Below are positions 1 through 5,473 of a stretch of DNA of 5,473 bases, one piece after another. Within the stretch, counting starts at the first letter, position 1. Each line of letters opens with the position of its first letter. The notes below the pieces were generated by a model. The model saw only the letters and a program-made list of their open reading frames with translations, did no database searches and was not told the DNA's origin. The DNA comes from Alphaproteobacteria bacterium. Its GTDB lineage: Bacteria > Pseudomonadota > Alphaproteobacteria > Sphingomonadales > SMXR01. The DNA is taken from assembly GCA_004356215.1 (NCBI GenBank), contig SMXR01000094.1, forward strand, positions 1 through 5,473, written 5' to 3'. Made by a program: the position numbers and the translations under genes.

Positions 1-939
1 AACATTTTTATCGTCGGCAATCAGGCATTCGCCGCCGTTGCAGGTGTAGGTGTTTTCATCCAAAGCCAGAAAGCTTTCCCCTTTTTTCGCGATTCGCGCC
101 TGAACCGACCCGTTTAATTTGTCAGCGTCGTAAACATGCAACGGCCGCGCCCGGTCATAGGTGACAAAATTAGTGATATCCACAAGCGCTGAAATCGGCC
201 TGAGGCCGATGGCTCTGAGGCGTGCCTTCAGCCAATCCGGGCTTTCGCCATTTTTGACATTTTTGAAATGGCGGCCAACAAAGACTGGACAGGCAGACTC
301 TTCGCCCTTTTTAAAGTTTAATTTCAGTTGAGTTGGGCTTTTGTAGGCACCCTTTACCGGTTTCGGGTTTTTTTCAATCAGGGTGCCCAGCCCGGCGGCG
401 GCCAGGTCGCGGGCAATACCATGAACGCCGAGGCAATCCTGGCGGTTGGGGGTAATGGCAATTTCAATCATCGGATCATCGAGCCCGGCGTATTCAGCAA
501 AGGGCGCACCGATGGGGGCATCAGCGGGCAATTCAATTATACCCTCGTGGTCATCCGAGAGCATTAATTCGGCCTCGGAACACAACATGCCGTTTGATTT
601 CACCCCGCGGATTTCAGTGGGTTTAAGGTCAAGCCCGGTACCGGGGATGTGGGTGCCGGAGGGTGCAAATACCCCTTTCATGCCGGCCTTGGCGTTGGGC
701 GCGCCGCAAACAACCTGGGTTGATTTGCTGCCGTCATAAACCATACACACAGTCAACTTGTCGGCATTGGGGTGCTTTTCGCAGGACGTGACCTCGGCGA
801 TAACAAAGGGCTTGAACATCTCGCCCTGGTCAACCACCTTCTCGACCTCAAGGCCAAGCCCGGTCAATTTTTCAGTAATGGTTTCCAGATCAGCCTTGGT
901 GTCCAGGTGGTCCTTGAGCCAATTGAGGGTAAACTTCAT
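1..939 (-). CDS. pheT: Phenylalanyl-tRNA synthetase beta subunit, N-terminal part (truncated by window edge)
   Basis: This is the beta subunit of the cytoplasmic (alpha-beta)2 phenylalanyl-tRNA synthetase, which charges tRNA-Phe with phenylalanine. The 313 codons seen are open to the window edge; family members are about 800 residues, so the B5, catalytic-like core and C-terminal anticodon-binding domains lie outside. The protein begins MKFTLNWLKDHLD. An EMAPII-like tRNA-binding fold spans about residues 40-150, with KHPNADKL at 55-62, VVCGAPN at 76-82 and a GMLCSEAEL stretch at 117-125. A linker at 160-180 carries TPNRQDCLGVHGIARDLA, typical of PheT. The B3/B4 editing-domain region follows from about 215, with GLRPISALVDITNFV at 245-259 and RPLHVYDADKL at 265-275. 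The ATG is fixed by alignment to the family N-terminus and by a 4-base ATGA overlap with the pheS stop, which implies translational coupling and equal subunit output. Identification is very secure. Confidence 0.97.
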   Translation of the reverse strand, partial: MKFTLNWLKDHLDTKADLETITEKLTGLGLEVEKVVDQGEMFKPFVIAEVTSCEKHPNADKLTVCMVYDGSKSTQVVCGAPNAKAGMKGVFAPSGTHIPGTGLDLKPTEIRGVKSNGMLCSEAELMLSDDHEGIIELPADAPIGAPFAEYAGLDDPMIEIAITPNRQDCLGVHGIARDLAAAGLGTLIEKNPKPVKGAYKSPTQLKLNFKKGEESACPVFVGRHFKNVKNGESPDWLKARLRAIGLRPISALVDITNFVTYDRARPLHVYDADKLNGSVQARIAKKGESFLALDENTYTCNGGECLIADDKNV

Positions 940-2012
940 CGGCTCAGGCCCCCTGCCAGCGTCGGAATGTCCAAAGCCCGGAAGCCATAATGCCTGAGCC
1001 AGCGTAAATCCGAATCGAAGAATGCCCGCAGGTCGGGGGTGCCGTATTTCAACATCGCCAGGCGGTCAATGCCGCACCCAAAAGCAAAACCCTGGTATTT
1101 TTTTGGGTCAAGATTGCAGTATTCCAAAACCTTGGGGTGGATCATGCCGCAGCCCAGGATCTCCATCCATTCCTTGCCGGTGCCTATTTTTATCCCAGCT
1201 TTGGACCGCTCGCAGCCGACATCAACTTCGGCTGAAGGCTCGGTAAACGGAAAGTACGATGGCCGGAACCGCATTTTGACATCATCAACCTCAAAAAAGG
1301 CCTTCACAAAGGCTTCAATGGTGCCTTTCAGGTGTCCCATGGTTGTAAATTCATCGACCACCAGCCCCTCGAGCTGGTGAAACATCGGGGTATGGGTGGC
1401 ATCCGAATCAGATCGGAAGGTGCGTCCGGGGGCAATAATCCGGATCGGCGGCTTTTCCGAAAGCATGGTACGGATTTGCACCGGTGATGTGTGGGTGCGC
1501 AACAGTTTGCGCGCGCCATCGGTGCCCGGTTTCAGGTAAAATGTATCGTGCATTTGCCGCGCCGGGTGTTCCGGCGGAATATTGAGCGCGGTAAAATTAT
1601 GAAAATCGTCTTCAATATGCGGGCCTTCGGCAATTTTGAAATCCATCGCCGTAAAAATTTCCATCAGTTCTTCCAAAACCTGGGTCACCGGATGGATGCG
1701 GCCTTCGCTGGCGGGCTCTGGCGGCAGCGTGACGTCAAGATGGTCTTGTTCAAGCTGGGCATTTAGCGCCTTAGTCTCCAGCGCGTTCTTTTTTTCCTGT
1801 AGGCGGGCATTAACTTCCCCTTTAAGCTGGTTCAGGGCCGCCCCGAAGGTCTTTTTTTGTTCTGGCCCCAAAGCGCCAAGTTCTTTCATCAATGCAGTGA
1901 TGTGGCCTTTTTTGCCAAGGGCTGATATGCGCAGGGTTTCAAGTGCGTCGGGGGTTTTTGCCGCCGCAATTTCGCTCAGGATTTCGGCCTTTAATTTGTC
2001 CAGATTTTGCAT
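936..2012 (-). CDS. pheS: Phenylalanyl-tRNA synthetase alpha subunit
   Basis: This is the catalytic alpha subunit of phenylalanyl-tRNA synthetase, a class II enzyme that forms Phe-AMP and transfers Phe to tRNA-Phe. It has 358 residues, somewhat longer than the 327 of E. coli. Residues 1-90 are a charged, Ala/Leu/Lys-rich helical region expected to form the tRNA-contacting coiled coil. The catalytic core runs from about 100 to 345. It contains GPHIEDDFHNF (130-140), HTSPVQIR (174-181), class II motif 2 as GRTFRSDSDATHTPMFHQLEG-type residues from 196, the amino-acid pocket segment FPFTEPSAEVDV (254-265), and motif 3 at 308-324 with GCGIDRLAM. The tail LDIPTLAGGLS after the core resembles alphaproteobacterial PheS. 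The ATG is preceded by GGGGAA at 2026-2021, 8 bases away. Its stop overlaps the pheT start. It lies 94 bases after rplT, with a terminator-like hairpin in between. Confidence 0.98.
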   Translation of the reverse strand: MQNLDKLKAEILSEIAAAKTPDALETLRISALGKKGHITALMKELGALGPEQKKTFGAALNQLKGEVNARLQEKKNALETKALNAQLEQDHLDVTLPPEPASEGRIHPVTQVLEELMEIFTAMDFKIAEGPHIEDDFHNFTALNIPPEHPARQMHDTFYLKPGTDGARKLLRTHTSPVQIRTMLSEKPPIRIIAPGRTFRSDSDATHTPMFHQLEGLVVDEFTTMGHLKGTIEAFVKAFFEVDDVKMRFRPSYFPFTEPSAEVDVGCERSKAGIKIGTGKEWMEILGCGMIHPKVLEYCNLDPKKYQGFAFGCGIDRLAMLKYGTPDLRAFFDSDLRWLRHYGFRALDIPTLAGGLSR

Positions 2013-2042
2013 GGTTTGGATTCCCCGTTGCCCCAGCCAATA

Positions 2043-2078
2043 CTAAAACAAAAGGGGCCCTTGAATGGAAGCCCCTTT
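2043..2078 (-). terminator. Intrinsic terminator or attenuator-like hairpin between rplT and pheS
   Basis: On the transcribed strand, AAAGGGGC (2078-2071) and GCCCCTTT (2058-2051) form a perfect 8-bp stem. It encloses a 12-base loop in which CC and GG may add two more pairs. The stem is followed directly by TTTTGTTTTAG, a near-continuous T-tract. This is the standard shape of a factor-independent terminator. It begins 28 bases after the rplT stop and ends about 38 bases before the pheS start. It may simply cap the rpmI-rplT transcript, leak into pheST, or be conditionally bypassed. No ATG- or GTG-initiated leader peptide lies between rplT and the hairpin, which argues against pheM-type ribosome-mediated attenuation. 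Confidence 0.8.
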
Positions 2079-2106
2079 AGCTGTCTTTGTCGAATTTAAA
2101 TGCGTT

Positions 2107-2475
2107 TTAAGCGGATGCCTTGGCAACGGCGTCCTTGGCGTGATCCACCAGGGTTTTAAAAGCGTTTTCGTTGTGAACCGCCAAATCAGCCAGAACTTTA
2201 CGGTCAACTTCGATGTTAGCCAGCTTCAGGCCGTGAACAAACTTGCCGTAGGTCATGCCGTACTGGCGGGTGCCGGCGTTGATGCGCTGGATCCACAATG
2301 CCCGGAAATTCCGTTTTTTGTTGCGGCGATCGCGATAAGCGTATTGCCCGGCCTTCTCGACGGCTTGTTTGGCGATGCGAATGGTATTTTTGCGCCGGCC
2401 CCGGTAGCCCTTGGCCTTTTTCAAAACTTTTTTATGTTTGGCGTGCGATGTGACGCCTCTTTTAATGCGTGCCAT
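2107..2475 (-). CDS. rplT: 50S ribosomal protein L20
   Basis: Large-subunit protein bL20 binds 23S rRNA early and is needed for 50S assembly. In E. coli and Bacillus it also represses its own operon by binding mRNA structures. The product has 122 residues (usual 117-120). It starts MARIKRGVTSHAKHKKVLK and continues with a very basic, extended N-terminal half (AKGYRGRRKNTIRIAKQAVEKAGQYAYRDRR). The globular C-terminal domain includes ALWIQRINAGTRQYGM and YGKFVHGLKLANIEVDRKVL, all diagnostic of L20. A strong Shine-Dalgarno AGGAAG (2488-2483) lies 7 bases before the ATG. The gap from the rpmI stop is only 17 bases, so the two genes are co-transcribed and probably translationally linked. A terminator-like hairpin follows 28 bases downstream. 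The last residues, AVAKASA, are a short extension. Identification is certain. Confidence 0.99.
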   Translation of the reverse strand: MARIKRGVTSHAKHKKVLKKAKGYRGRRKNTIRIAKQAVEKAGQYAYRDRRNKKRNFRALWIQRINAGTRQYGMTYGKFVHGLKLANIEVDRKVLADLAVHNENAFKTLVDHAKDAVAKASA

Positions 2476-2492
2476 GATCTATCTTCCTCTCT

Positions 2493-2690
2493 TTAAGCGT
2501 ACGGAATGAATTTTTTAACGATTTTTGCGTCCGCAGGGGAAAGTGCCCTGGTTCCGCGTTTATTCCTGATCTGCTTGTTGGAGCGTTTGATCATGCCGTG
2601 CTGTTTGCCGGACTGGGCGGCCATAACTTTGCCCGTAGCCGTCAATTTAAAGCGCTTTTTAGCGCCTGATTTGGTCTTGAGTTTGGGCAT
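2493..2690 (-). CDS. rpmI: 50S ribosomal protein L35
   Basis: This is large-subunit protein bL35, a small basic 23S rRNA-binding protein. The product is 65 residues, the normal length. It begins MPKLKTKSGAKKRFKLTATGK, the L35 signature, and continues with GKQHGMIKRSNKQIRNKRG and a C-terminal ALSPADAKIVKKFIPYA. The ATG is preceded by AGAAGGAA at 2704-2697, 6 bases upstream, an excellent ribosome binding site. It is the first gene after a good sigma70-type promoter at 2806-2778 and an approximately 80-base structured leader, and it is followed 17 bases later by rplT. In well-studied bacteria the translation of rpmI is the control point for L20 feedback, which also limits rplT by coupling. The same arrangement is plausible here but is inferred from gene order and leader structure. 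Confidence 0.99.
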   Translation of the reverse strand: MPKLKTKSGAKKRFKLTATGKVMAAQSGKQHGMIKRSNKQIRNKRGTRALSPADAKIVKKFIPYA

Positions 2691-2770
2691 TTTGCATTCC
2701 TTCTTTTTATGTTTATCTCGGATGCTTAGGGACCCTCACGGCATGCCCTTACGCCGGGTTGTCCTGATAT
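2691..2770 (-). promoter_or_regulatory. Predicted structured 5' leader of rpmI-rplT, possible L20 operator
   Basis: If transcription starts near 2770, the mRNA has an approximately 80-base untranslated leader. An interrupted stem can be drawn by eye. GGA (2764-2762) pairs with TCC (2732-2730), and CCCGGC (2758-2753) pairs with GGG (2735-2733) plus GCC (2742-2740). There is a CAA bulge on the 5' side, a GTGA bulge on the 3' side, and a 10-base loop. The self-complementary GGCATGCC (2747-2740) offers an alternative fold. The remainder up to the ribosome binding site is A-rich and likely unpaired. L20 represses rpmI translation through leader structures in E. coli and Bacillus, so a similar role is conceivable. 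I do not recognise a named L20 leader family here; the function is inference. Confidence 0.4.
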
Positions 2771-2771
2771 G

Positions 2772-2797
2772 CCCGCGCTTATAGCGAGAAGCCCGGG
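2772..2797. repeat. Inverted repeat overlapping the rpmI promoter -10 region
   Basis: On the minus strand, CCCGGGCTT (2797-2789) and AAGCGCGGG (2780-2772) are inverted copies. They match at 8 of 9 positions around an 8-base centre. The arms cover part of the promoter spacer, half of the -10 hexamer and the discriminator. As DNA it could be a repressor site. In RNA reading through from infC it would form a GC-rich hairpin, but no T-tract follows, so it is not a normal intrinsic terminator. It may also be a chance result of GC-rich promoter flanks. Confidence 0.45.
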
Positions 2798-2806
2798 GGT
2801 GTGCAA
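2778..2806 (-). promoter_or_regulatory. Sigma70-type promoter for rpmI-rplT
   Basis: A -35 hexamer TTGCAC (2806-2801) and a -10 hexamer TATAAG (2783-2778) are separated by exactly 17 bases. This matches the housekeeping promoter layout, including the CTTG and CTATA elements common in alphaproteobacteria. Transcription would start near 2771-2770. The discriminator CGCGGGC just after the -10 is strongly GC-rich, a feature of ribosomal promoters that are shut down by ppGpp in the stringent response. The promoter begins 28 bases after the infC stop, so rpmI-rplT can be transcribed independently of thrS-infC. The elements are visible directly; activity and stringent control are inferred. Confidence 0.72.
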
Positions 2807-2833
2807 GTTTTTCTTTTAATCTGGGCCAAAACC

Positions 2834-3367
2834 TTATTTAGGCACCAGCACCATGGTCATCTGGCGGCCTTCGGTTTTGGGGTGGGATTCCACTTTGGCG
2901 ACCTCGGCGGTATCTTCCTGAACCCTTTTCAGGACATCCATTCCCAGCTCCTGGTGCGCCATTTCGCGGCCGCGGAAGCGGATGGTGAATTTCACTTTGT
3001 CGCCAGCATCAATAAAACGGTGGAAAGCTTTCAGCTTCACGTCATAATCATGGACGTCAATGTTGGGACGCATTTTGAGCTCTTTGACCGACTGAACCTT
3101 TTGCTTTTTTCGCGCGGCGTTGGCCTTTTTCTGGGCCTCAAATTTGAACTTGCCAAAATCCAGGATTTTACAAACCGGCGGATCGACGTTGGGAGAGACC
3201 TCAACCAAATCCAAACCGACCTCACGCGCCATGTCGCGGGCCTTTTCTGTATCTACTATTCCGTGATTTTCGCCATCTTGATCGATCAGTCTGATCTGAT
3301 CGTTGGTGATAAGTTCATTTGCGCGCGGCCCTTTTTTAACCGGGGGCCTGAAAGGTTGTCTAGCGAT
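2834..3367 (-). CDS. infC: Translation initiation factor IF-3, with a rare AUC start codon
   Basis: IF3 binds the 30S subunit, keeps it apart from 50S, and checks the start codon and initiator tRNA. The product is 177 residues (E. coli 180). The N-domain carries KKGPRANELI (11-20), IRLIDQDGENHGIV (25-38) and a GLDLVEVSP stretch at 51-59. The PPVCKILDFGKFKFEAQKK segment leads into the basic linker helix. The C-domain has VKELKMRPNIDVHDYDVK, RFRGREMAHQELG and a final MTMVLVPK. No ATG, GTG or TTG occurs in frame between the upstream stop at 3391-3389 and the internal ATG at 3232. Starting at that ATG would delete 45 conserved residues. The ATC at 3367-3365 sits 8 bases after a strong AAGGAG (3381-3376) and gives the expected family N-terminus. 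A non-canonical start is a known IF3 autoregulatory device (AUU in E. coli). Automated callers will probably truncate this gene. Confidence 0.95.
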   Translation of the reverse strand: MARQPFRPPVKKGPRANELITNDQIRLIDQDGENHGIVDTEKARDMAREVGLDLVEVSPNVDPPVCKILDFGKFKFEAQKKANAARKKQKVQSVKELKMRPNIDVHDYDVKLKAFHRFIDAGDKVKFTIRFRGREMAHQELGMDVLKRVQEDTAEVAKVESHPKTEGRQMTMVLVPK

Positions 3368-3401
3368 GAAAAAGTCTCCTTGTTGTTGTTAACGATATCG
3401 T
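3368..3401 (-). promoter_or_regulatory. infC ribosome binding site with CAA-rich spacer and upstream palindrome
   Basis: The Shine-Dalgarno AAGGAG (3381-3376) is 8 bases from the ATC start and decides the choice of that codon. Immediately upstream is an AACAACAAC tract, expected to be unstructured and favourable to ribosome loading, and an in-frame TAA (3391-3389) that bounds the reading frame. Before that lies a perfect 10-base palindrome, ACGATATCGT (3401-3392). A strong site paired with a weak start codon is what IF3 feedback control needs. The palindrome has no known role and may be chance. I see no convincing promoter in the rest of the thrS-infC gap, so infC is probably read from the thrS transcript or from a promoter within thrS. 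Confidence 0.7.
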
Positions 3402-3492
3402 CCCAAAAGCTTTAAAAAGCGGTCTGCACTCTAACCCCGTTGCTTAAGAAAATCCAGCCTTCTAACATTTTATGGGAAAAATGCCGCATGGA

Positions 3493-5442
3493 TTAACCGG
3501 GGATTCTGGCGTCTTTAACCAACCCCTGAATGGCATCTTCTAGAGCGATGGTTTCTTGTTTTTCCAATCCCAAACGGCGGATCGAAACAGTACCCGCTTC
3601 GGTTTCGCGCTTGCCAATAACAAAAATGACCGGGGTTTTGGCCACCGAATGTTCGCGCACCTTGTAATTAATTTTCTCATTGCGCAAATCAAGCCGGGCC
3701 CGCAAGCCGGCGTCCCGCAGCGCGGCATAGGCCTTTTTGGCGAAGGCATCCCCTTCGTGGGTAATGGTGGCAACCACCACCTGAACCGGGGCCATCCAAA
3801 ACGGAAAATGGCCGGCATAATGTTCGATTAAAATTCCAATAAACCGTTCGAAAGAACCAAGAATAGCCCGGTGCAGCATAACGACCCGGTGTTTTTGCCC
3901 GTCTTCGGCAATATAATTGGCATTGAGCCGCTCAGGCAGGACAAAATCTACCTGCCAGGTACCACATTGCCACTTGCGGCCGATGACATCCTTCAGGATA
4001 AAATCAAGTTTGGGGCCATAAAAAGCGCCGTCACCGGGGTTGACGGTATAATCCAGGCCAGTGGCTTTAACCGCCTCCAGCAGGGCCGCCTCGGCCTGAT
4101 CCCAAACCTCATCGCTGCCAGCCCGCACCGCTGGCCGGTCTGAAAATTCTATGAAAACCTCTTCAAAGCCCAAATCCTTGTAAATGCCTTTCAGCAAGTC
4201 GCAGAAAATCTTGGTCTCGGAAATAATCTGGTCAGGCCGGCAAAAGATGTGGGCATCGTCCATGATGAATGAGCGCACCCGCATCAGGCCATGCAAGGCA
4301 CCCGAAGGTTCATTGCGATGACAACTTCCAAACTCTGCAAGCCTTATGGGCAACTCACGGTAACTATGGATTGTCTGGTTATAAATCTGGACATGGCAGG
4401 GACAATTCATTGGTTTGACGGCCAACTGGGTATCATCCGCCTCCAAGGTGTACATATTTTCCCCGAACTTGTCCCAGTGCCCCGATTTTTCCCAGAACGC
4501 CCGATCCAGAAGTTGCGGGGTATGAACTTCCCTGTAATCTGCTTTTTCGAGCTTATTACGCAAATAGGTTTGCAGCATCCGGAATATAGTCCAGCCATTT
4601 TCATGCCAAAACGGCATTCCCGGGGCGTCCTCCTGGAAATGGAACAAGTGCATTTGCTTGCCGATTTTCCGGTGGTCGCGCCTTTCGGCTTCTTCAAGCC
4701 GGTGCAGATACGCCGCCAGGTCTTTTTTATCGGCCCAGCAGGTGCCGTAAATCCGCGTCAGCATTTCATTGTTGGAATCGCCGCGCCAATAAGCGCCGGC
4801 CACCTTCATCAGCTTGAAATTGGTGCCAAGCTTGCCGGTTGATGGCAAATGCGGGCCACGGCACAGATCGATAAAATCGCCCTGGCGGTACAGGCTGATC
4901 ACTTCGTCTCCGGGAAGGTCGGAAATAATTTCTGCTTTGTAAATTTCGCCCTGGTCCTTGAAAAACTTGATCGCTTTTTTGCGCTCCCATTCCTCGCGGC
5001 TAATCGCCTCGTCGCGTTTTACAATCTCGCGCATGCGCGCTTCGATTTTTGGAAGATCGTCGAGGGTAAACGGCTCGGGCCGGGAAAAATCATAAAAGAA
5101 GCCATCCTCGATCACCGGGCCGATGGTGATCTGGGTTTCGGGATACAGCTCTTTGACGGCCTCGGCCATGACGTGGGCGGCATCGTGGCGCAGCAGCTCT
5201 AGCGCCTCGTCGCTTTTAGCGGTGATAATGGAAACCTTGGCATCGGTTTCAATGAGGGTAGCCAGGTCCGCCATTTCACCATCAATGGAAATAGCCAGGG
5301 CTGCCTTGGCGAGGCCGGGGCCGATTGTGGCCGCCAGCTCCGCCCCTGAAAGCGGCGCATCAAAGGCTTTTACGCTGCCATCGGGCAGGGTAATTTTAAC
5401 GCCTTTGGAAGGTTTTTTGGTCGTCTTCTTACTGGCAGTCAT
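3493..5442 (-). CDS. thrS: Threonyl-tRNA synthetase
   Basis: This class II synthetase charges tRNA-Thr with threonine and hydrolyses mischarged Ser-tRNA-Thr. It has 649 residues (E. coli 642); the Lys-rich MTASKKTTKKPSKG shifts numbering about 13 ahead of E. coli. Domains in order: TGS (about 15-75), editing domain (about 80-240) with H86xxxH90 and C194xxxH198, catalytic core (about 255-545), and anticodon-binding HGTP domain (about 550-645). The catalytic zinc ligands are present as C347 (MNCP), H398 (DDAHIF) and H524 (VMLHRA). Motif 2 is seen as FGSCHRNEPSGALHGLMRVRSF-type residues, with R376 equivalent to E. coli R363, and motif 3 as HRAILGSFERF. The enzyme therefore looks fully active with proofreading. 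A GAGGAA (5453-5448) precedes the ATG by 5 bases. Only 31 bases upstream are visible, so the promoter and any autoregulatory operator are outside. infC follows after 125 bases. Confidence 0.99.
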   Translation of the reverse strand: MTASKKTTKKPSKGVKITLPDGSVKAFDAPLSGAELAATIGPGLAKAALAISIDGEMADLATLIETDAKVSIITAKSDEALELLRHDAAHVMAEAVKELYPETQITIGPVIEDGFFYDFSRPEPFTLDDLPKIEARMREIVKRDEAISREEWERKKAIKFFKDQGEIYKAEIISDLPGDEVISLYRQGDFIDLCRGPHLPSTGKLGTNFKLMKVAGAYWRGDSNNEMLTRIYGTCWADKKDLAAYLHRLEEAERRDHRKIGKQMHLFHFQEDAPGMPFWHENGWTIFRMLQTYLRNKLEKADYREVHTPQLLDRAFWEKSGHWDKFGENMYTLEADDTQLAVKPMNCPCHVQIYNQTIHSYRELPIRLAEFGSCHRNEPSGALHGLMRVRSFIMDDAHIFCRPDQIISETKIFCDLLKGIYKDLGFEEVFIEFSDRPAVRAGSDEVWDQAEAALLEAVKATGLDYTVNPGDGAFYGPKLDFILKDVIGRKWQCGTWQVDFVLPERLNANYIAEDGQKHRVVMLHRAILGSFERFIGILIEHYAGHFPFWMAPVQVVVATITHEGDAFAKKAYAALRDAGLRARLDLRNEKINYKVREHSVAKTPVIFVIGKRETEAGTVSIRRLGLEKQETIALEDAIQGLVKDARIPG

Positions 5443-5473
5443 GTTTTTTCCTCATAAGCGGGAAGTAAAGGCG

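Noticed and set aside
1636..2046. Plus-strand open frame of 136 codons opposite the start of pheS
   Set aside because: It is antisense to the PheS coiled-coil region and has a low-complexity composition rich in Ser, Phe and Ala, as expected from a complementary strand.
2013..2106. PheM-like leader peptide or T-box ahead of pheST
   Set aside because: No ATG or GTG is present between the rplT stop and the hairpin, there is no run of Phe codons, and the space is too short for a T-box, which is also not expected in Alphaproteobacteria.
2834..3232. IF3 starting at the internal ATG, giving 132 residues
   Set aside because: It would delete the conserved first 45 residues, has no matching ribosome binding site, and the ATC at 3367 has an excellent one.
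2801..3415. Plus-strand open frame of 204 codons opposite infC
   Set aside because: It is antisense to a certain conserved gene, resembles no family I know, and is explained by codon bias of infC on the other strand.
3404..3419. GCTTTTTAAAGC followed by TTTT as a terminator after thrS
   Set aside because: Only four base pairs can form once a minimal loop is allowed, too weak for an intrinsic terminator.
3466..3483. Six-base-pair CATTTT/AAAATG hairpin just after the thrS stop
   Set aside because: The stem is AT-rich and weak and is not followed by a T-tract, so it does not support a terminator between thrS and infC.
4291..4842. Plus-strand open frame of 183 codons inside thrS
   Set aside because: It lies wholly antisense to the conserved ThrS catalytic core; it is a shadow frame with no recognisable domain.
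5429..5455. Eight-codon open frame (MRKKHDCQ) overlapping the thrS start
   Set aside because: It has no ribosome binding site of its own and uses the thrS Shine-Dalgarno as coding sequence; most likely chance.

Overview
The window holds one co-oriented block of translation genes, all on the minus strand. In transcription order (high to low coordinates) they are thrS (threonyl-tRNA synthetase), infC (initiation factor IF3), rpmI (ribosomal protein L35), rplT (ribosomal protein L20), pheS and the first part of pheT (phenylalanyl-tRNA synthetase alpha and beta subunits). This is the order of the classical thrS-infC-rpmI-rplT-pheST cluster of Proteobacteria. PheT runs off the left edge after 313 codons. 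The right edge lies 31 bases upstream of the thrS start codon, so the thrS promoter is probably outside.

Protein features suggest an alphaproteobacterium of moderate GC content. They include an IF3 N-terminus with an RPFRPP-type stretch and a KKGPRAN motif, a PheS tail of the type LDIPTLAGGLS, and a PheT B3 region reading AIGLRPISALVDITNF. I cannot place it to genus. All five complete genes look intact and of normal length, and there are no mobile elements, CRISPR arrays, tRNA or rRNA genes.

Layout from the right: thrS (5442-3493); a 125-base gap with a strong infC ribosome binding site; infC (3367-2834), which must start at a rare AUC codon; a 143-base gap with a good sigma70-type promoter and a folded leader for rpmI; rpmI (2690-2493) and rplT (2475-2107), tightly coupled; a hairpin plus T-tract terminator (2078-2043); then pheS (2012-936) and pheT (939-1), joined by an ATGA overlap.

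The regulation is more interesting than the gene content. The AUC start of infC fits the known autogenous control of IF3, which discriminates against non-canonical start codons. The rpmI promoter has a GC-rich discriminator, as seen at stringently controlled promoters, and its leader could be an L20 target. The pheST pair follows a terminator-like hairpin by only 38 bases, with no phenylalanine-rich leader peptide of the pheM kind, so its expression probably depends on partial read-through or on a weak promoter. I found no undescribed multi-gene system here; this is a conserved housekeeping region.
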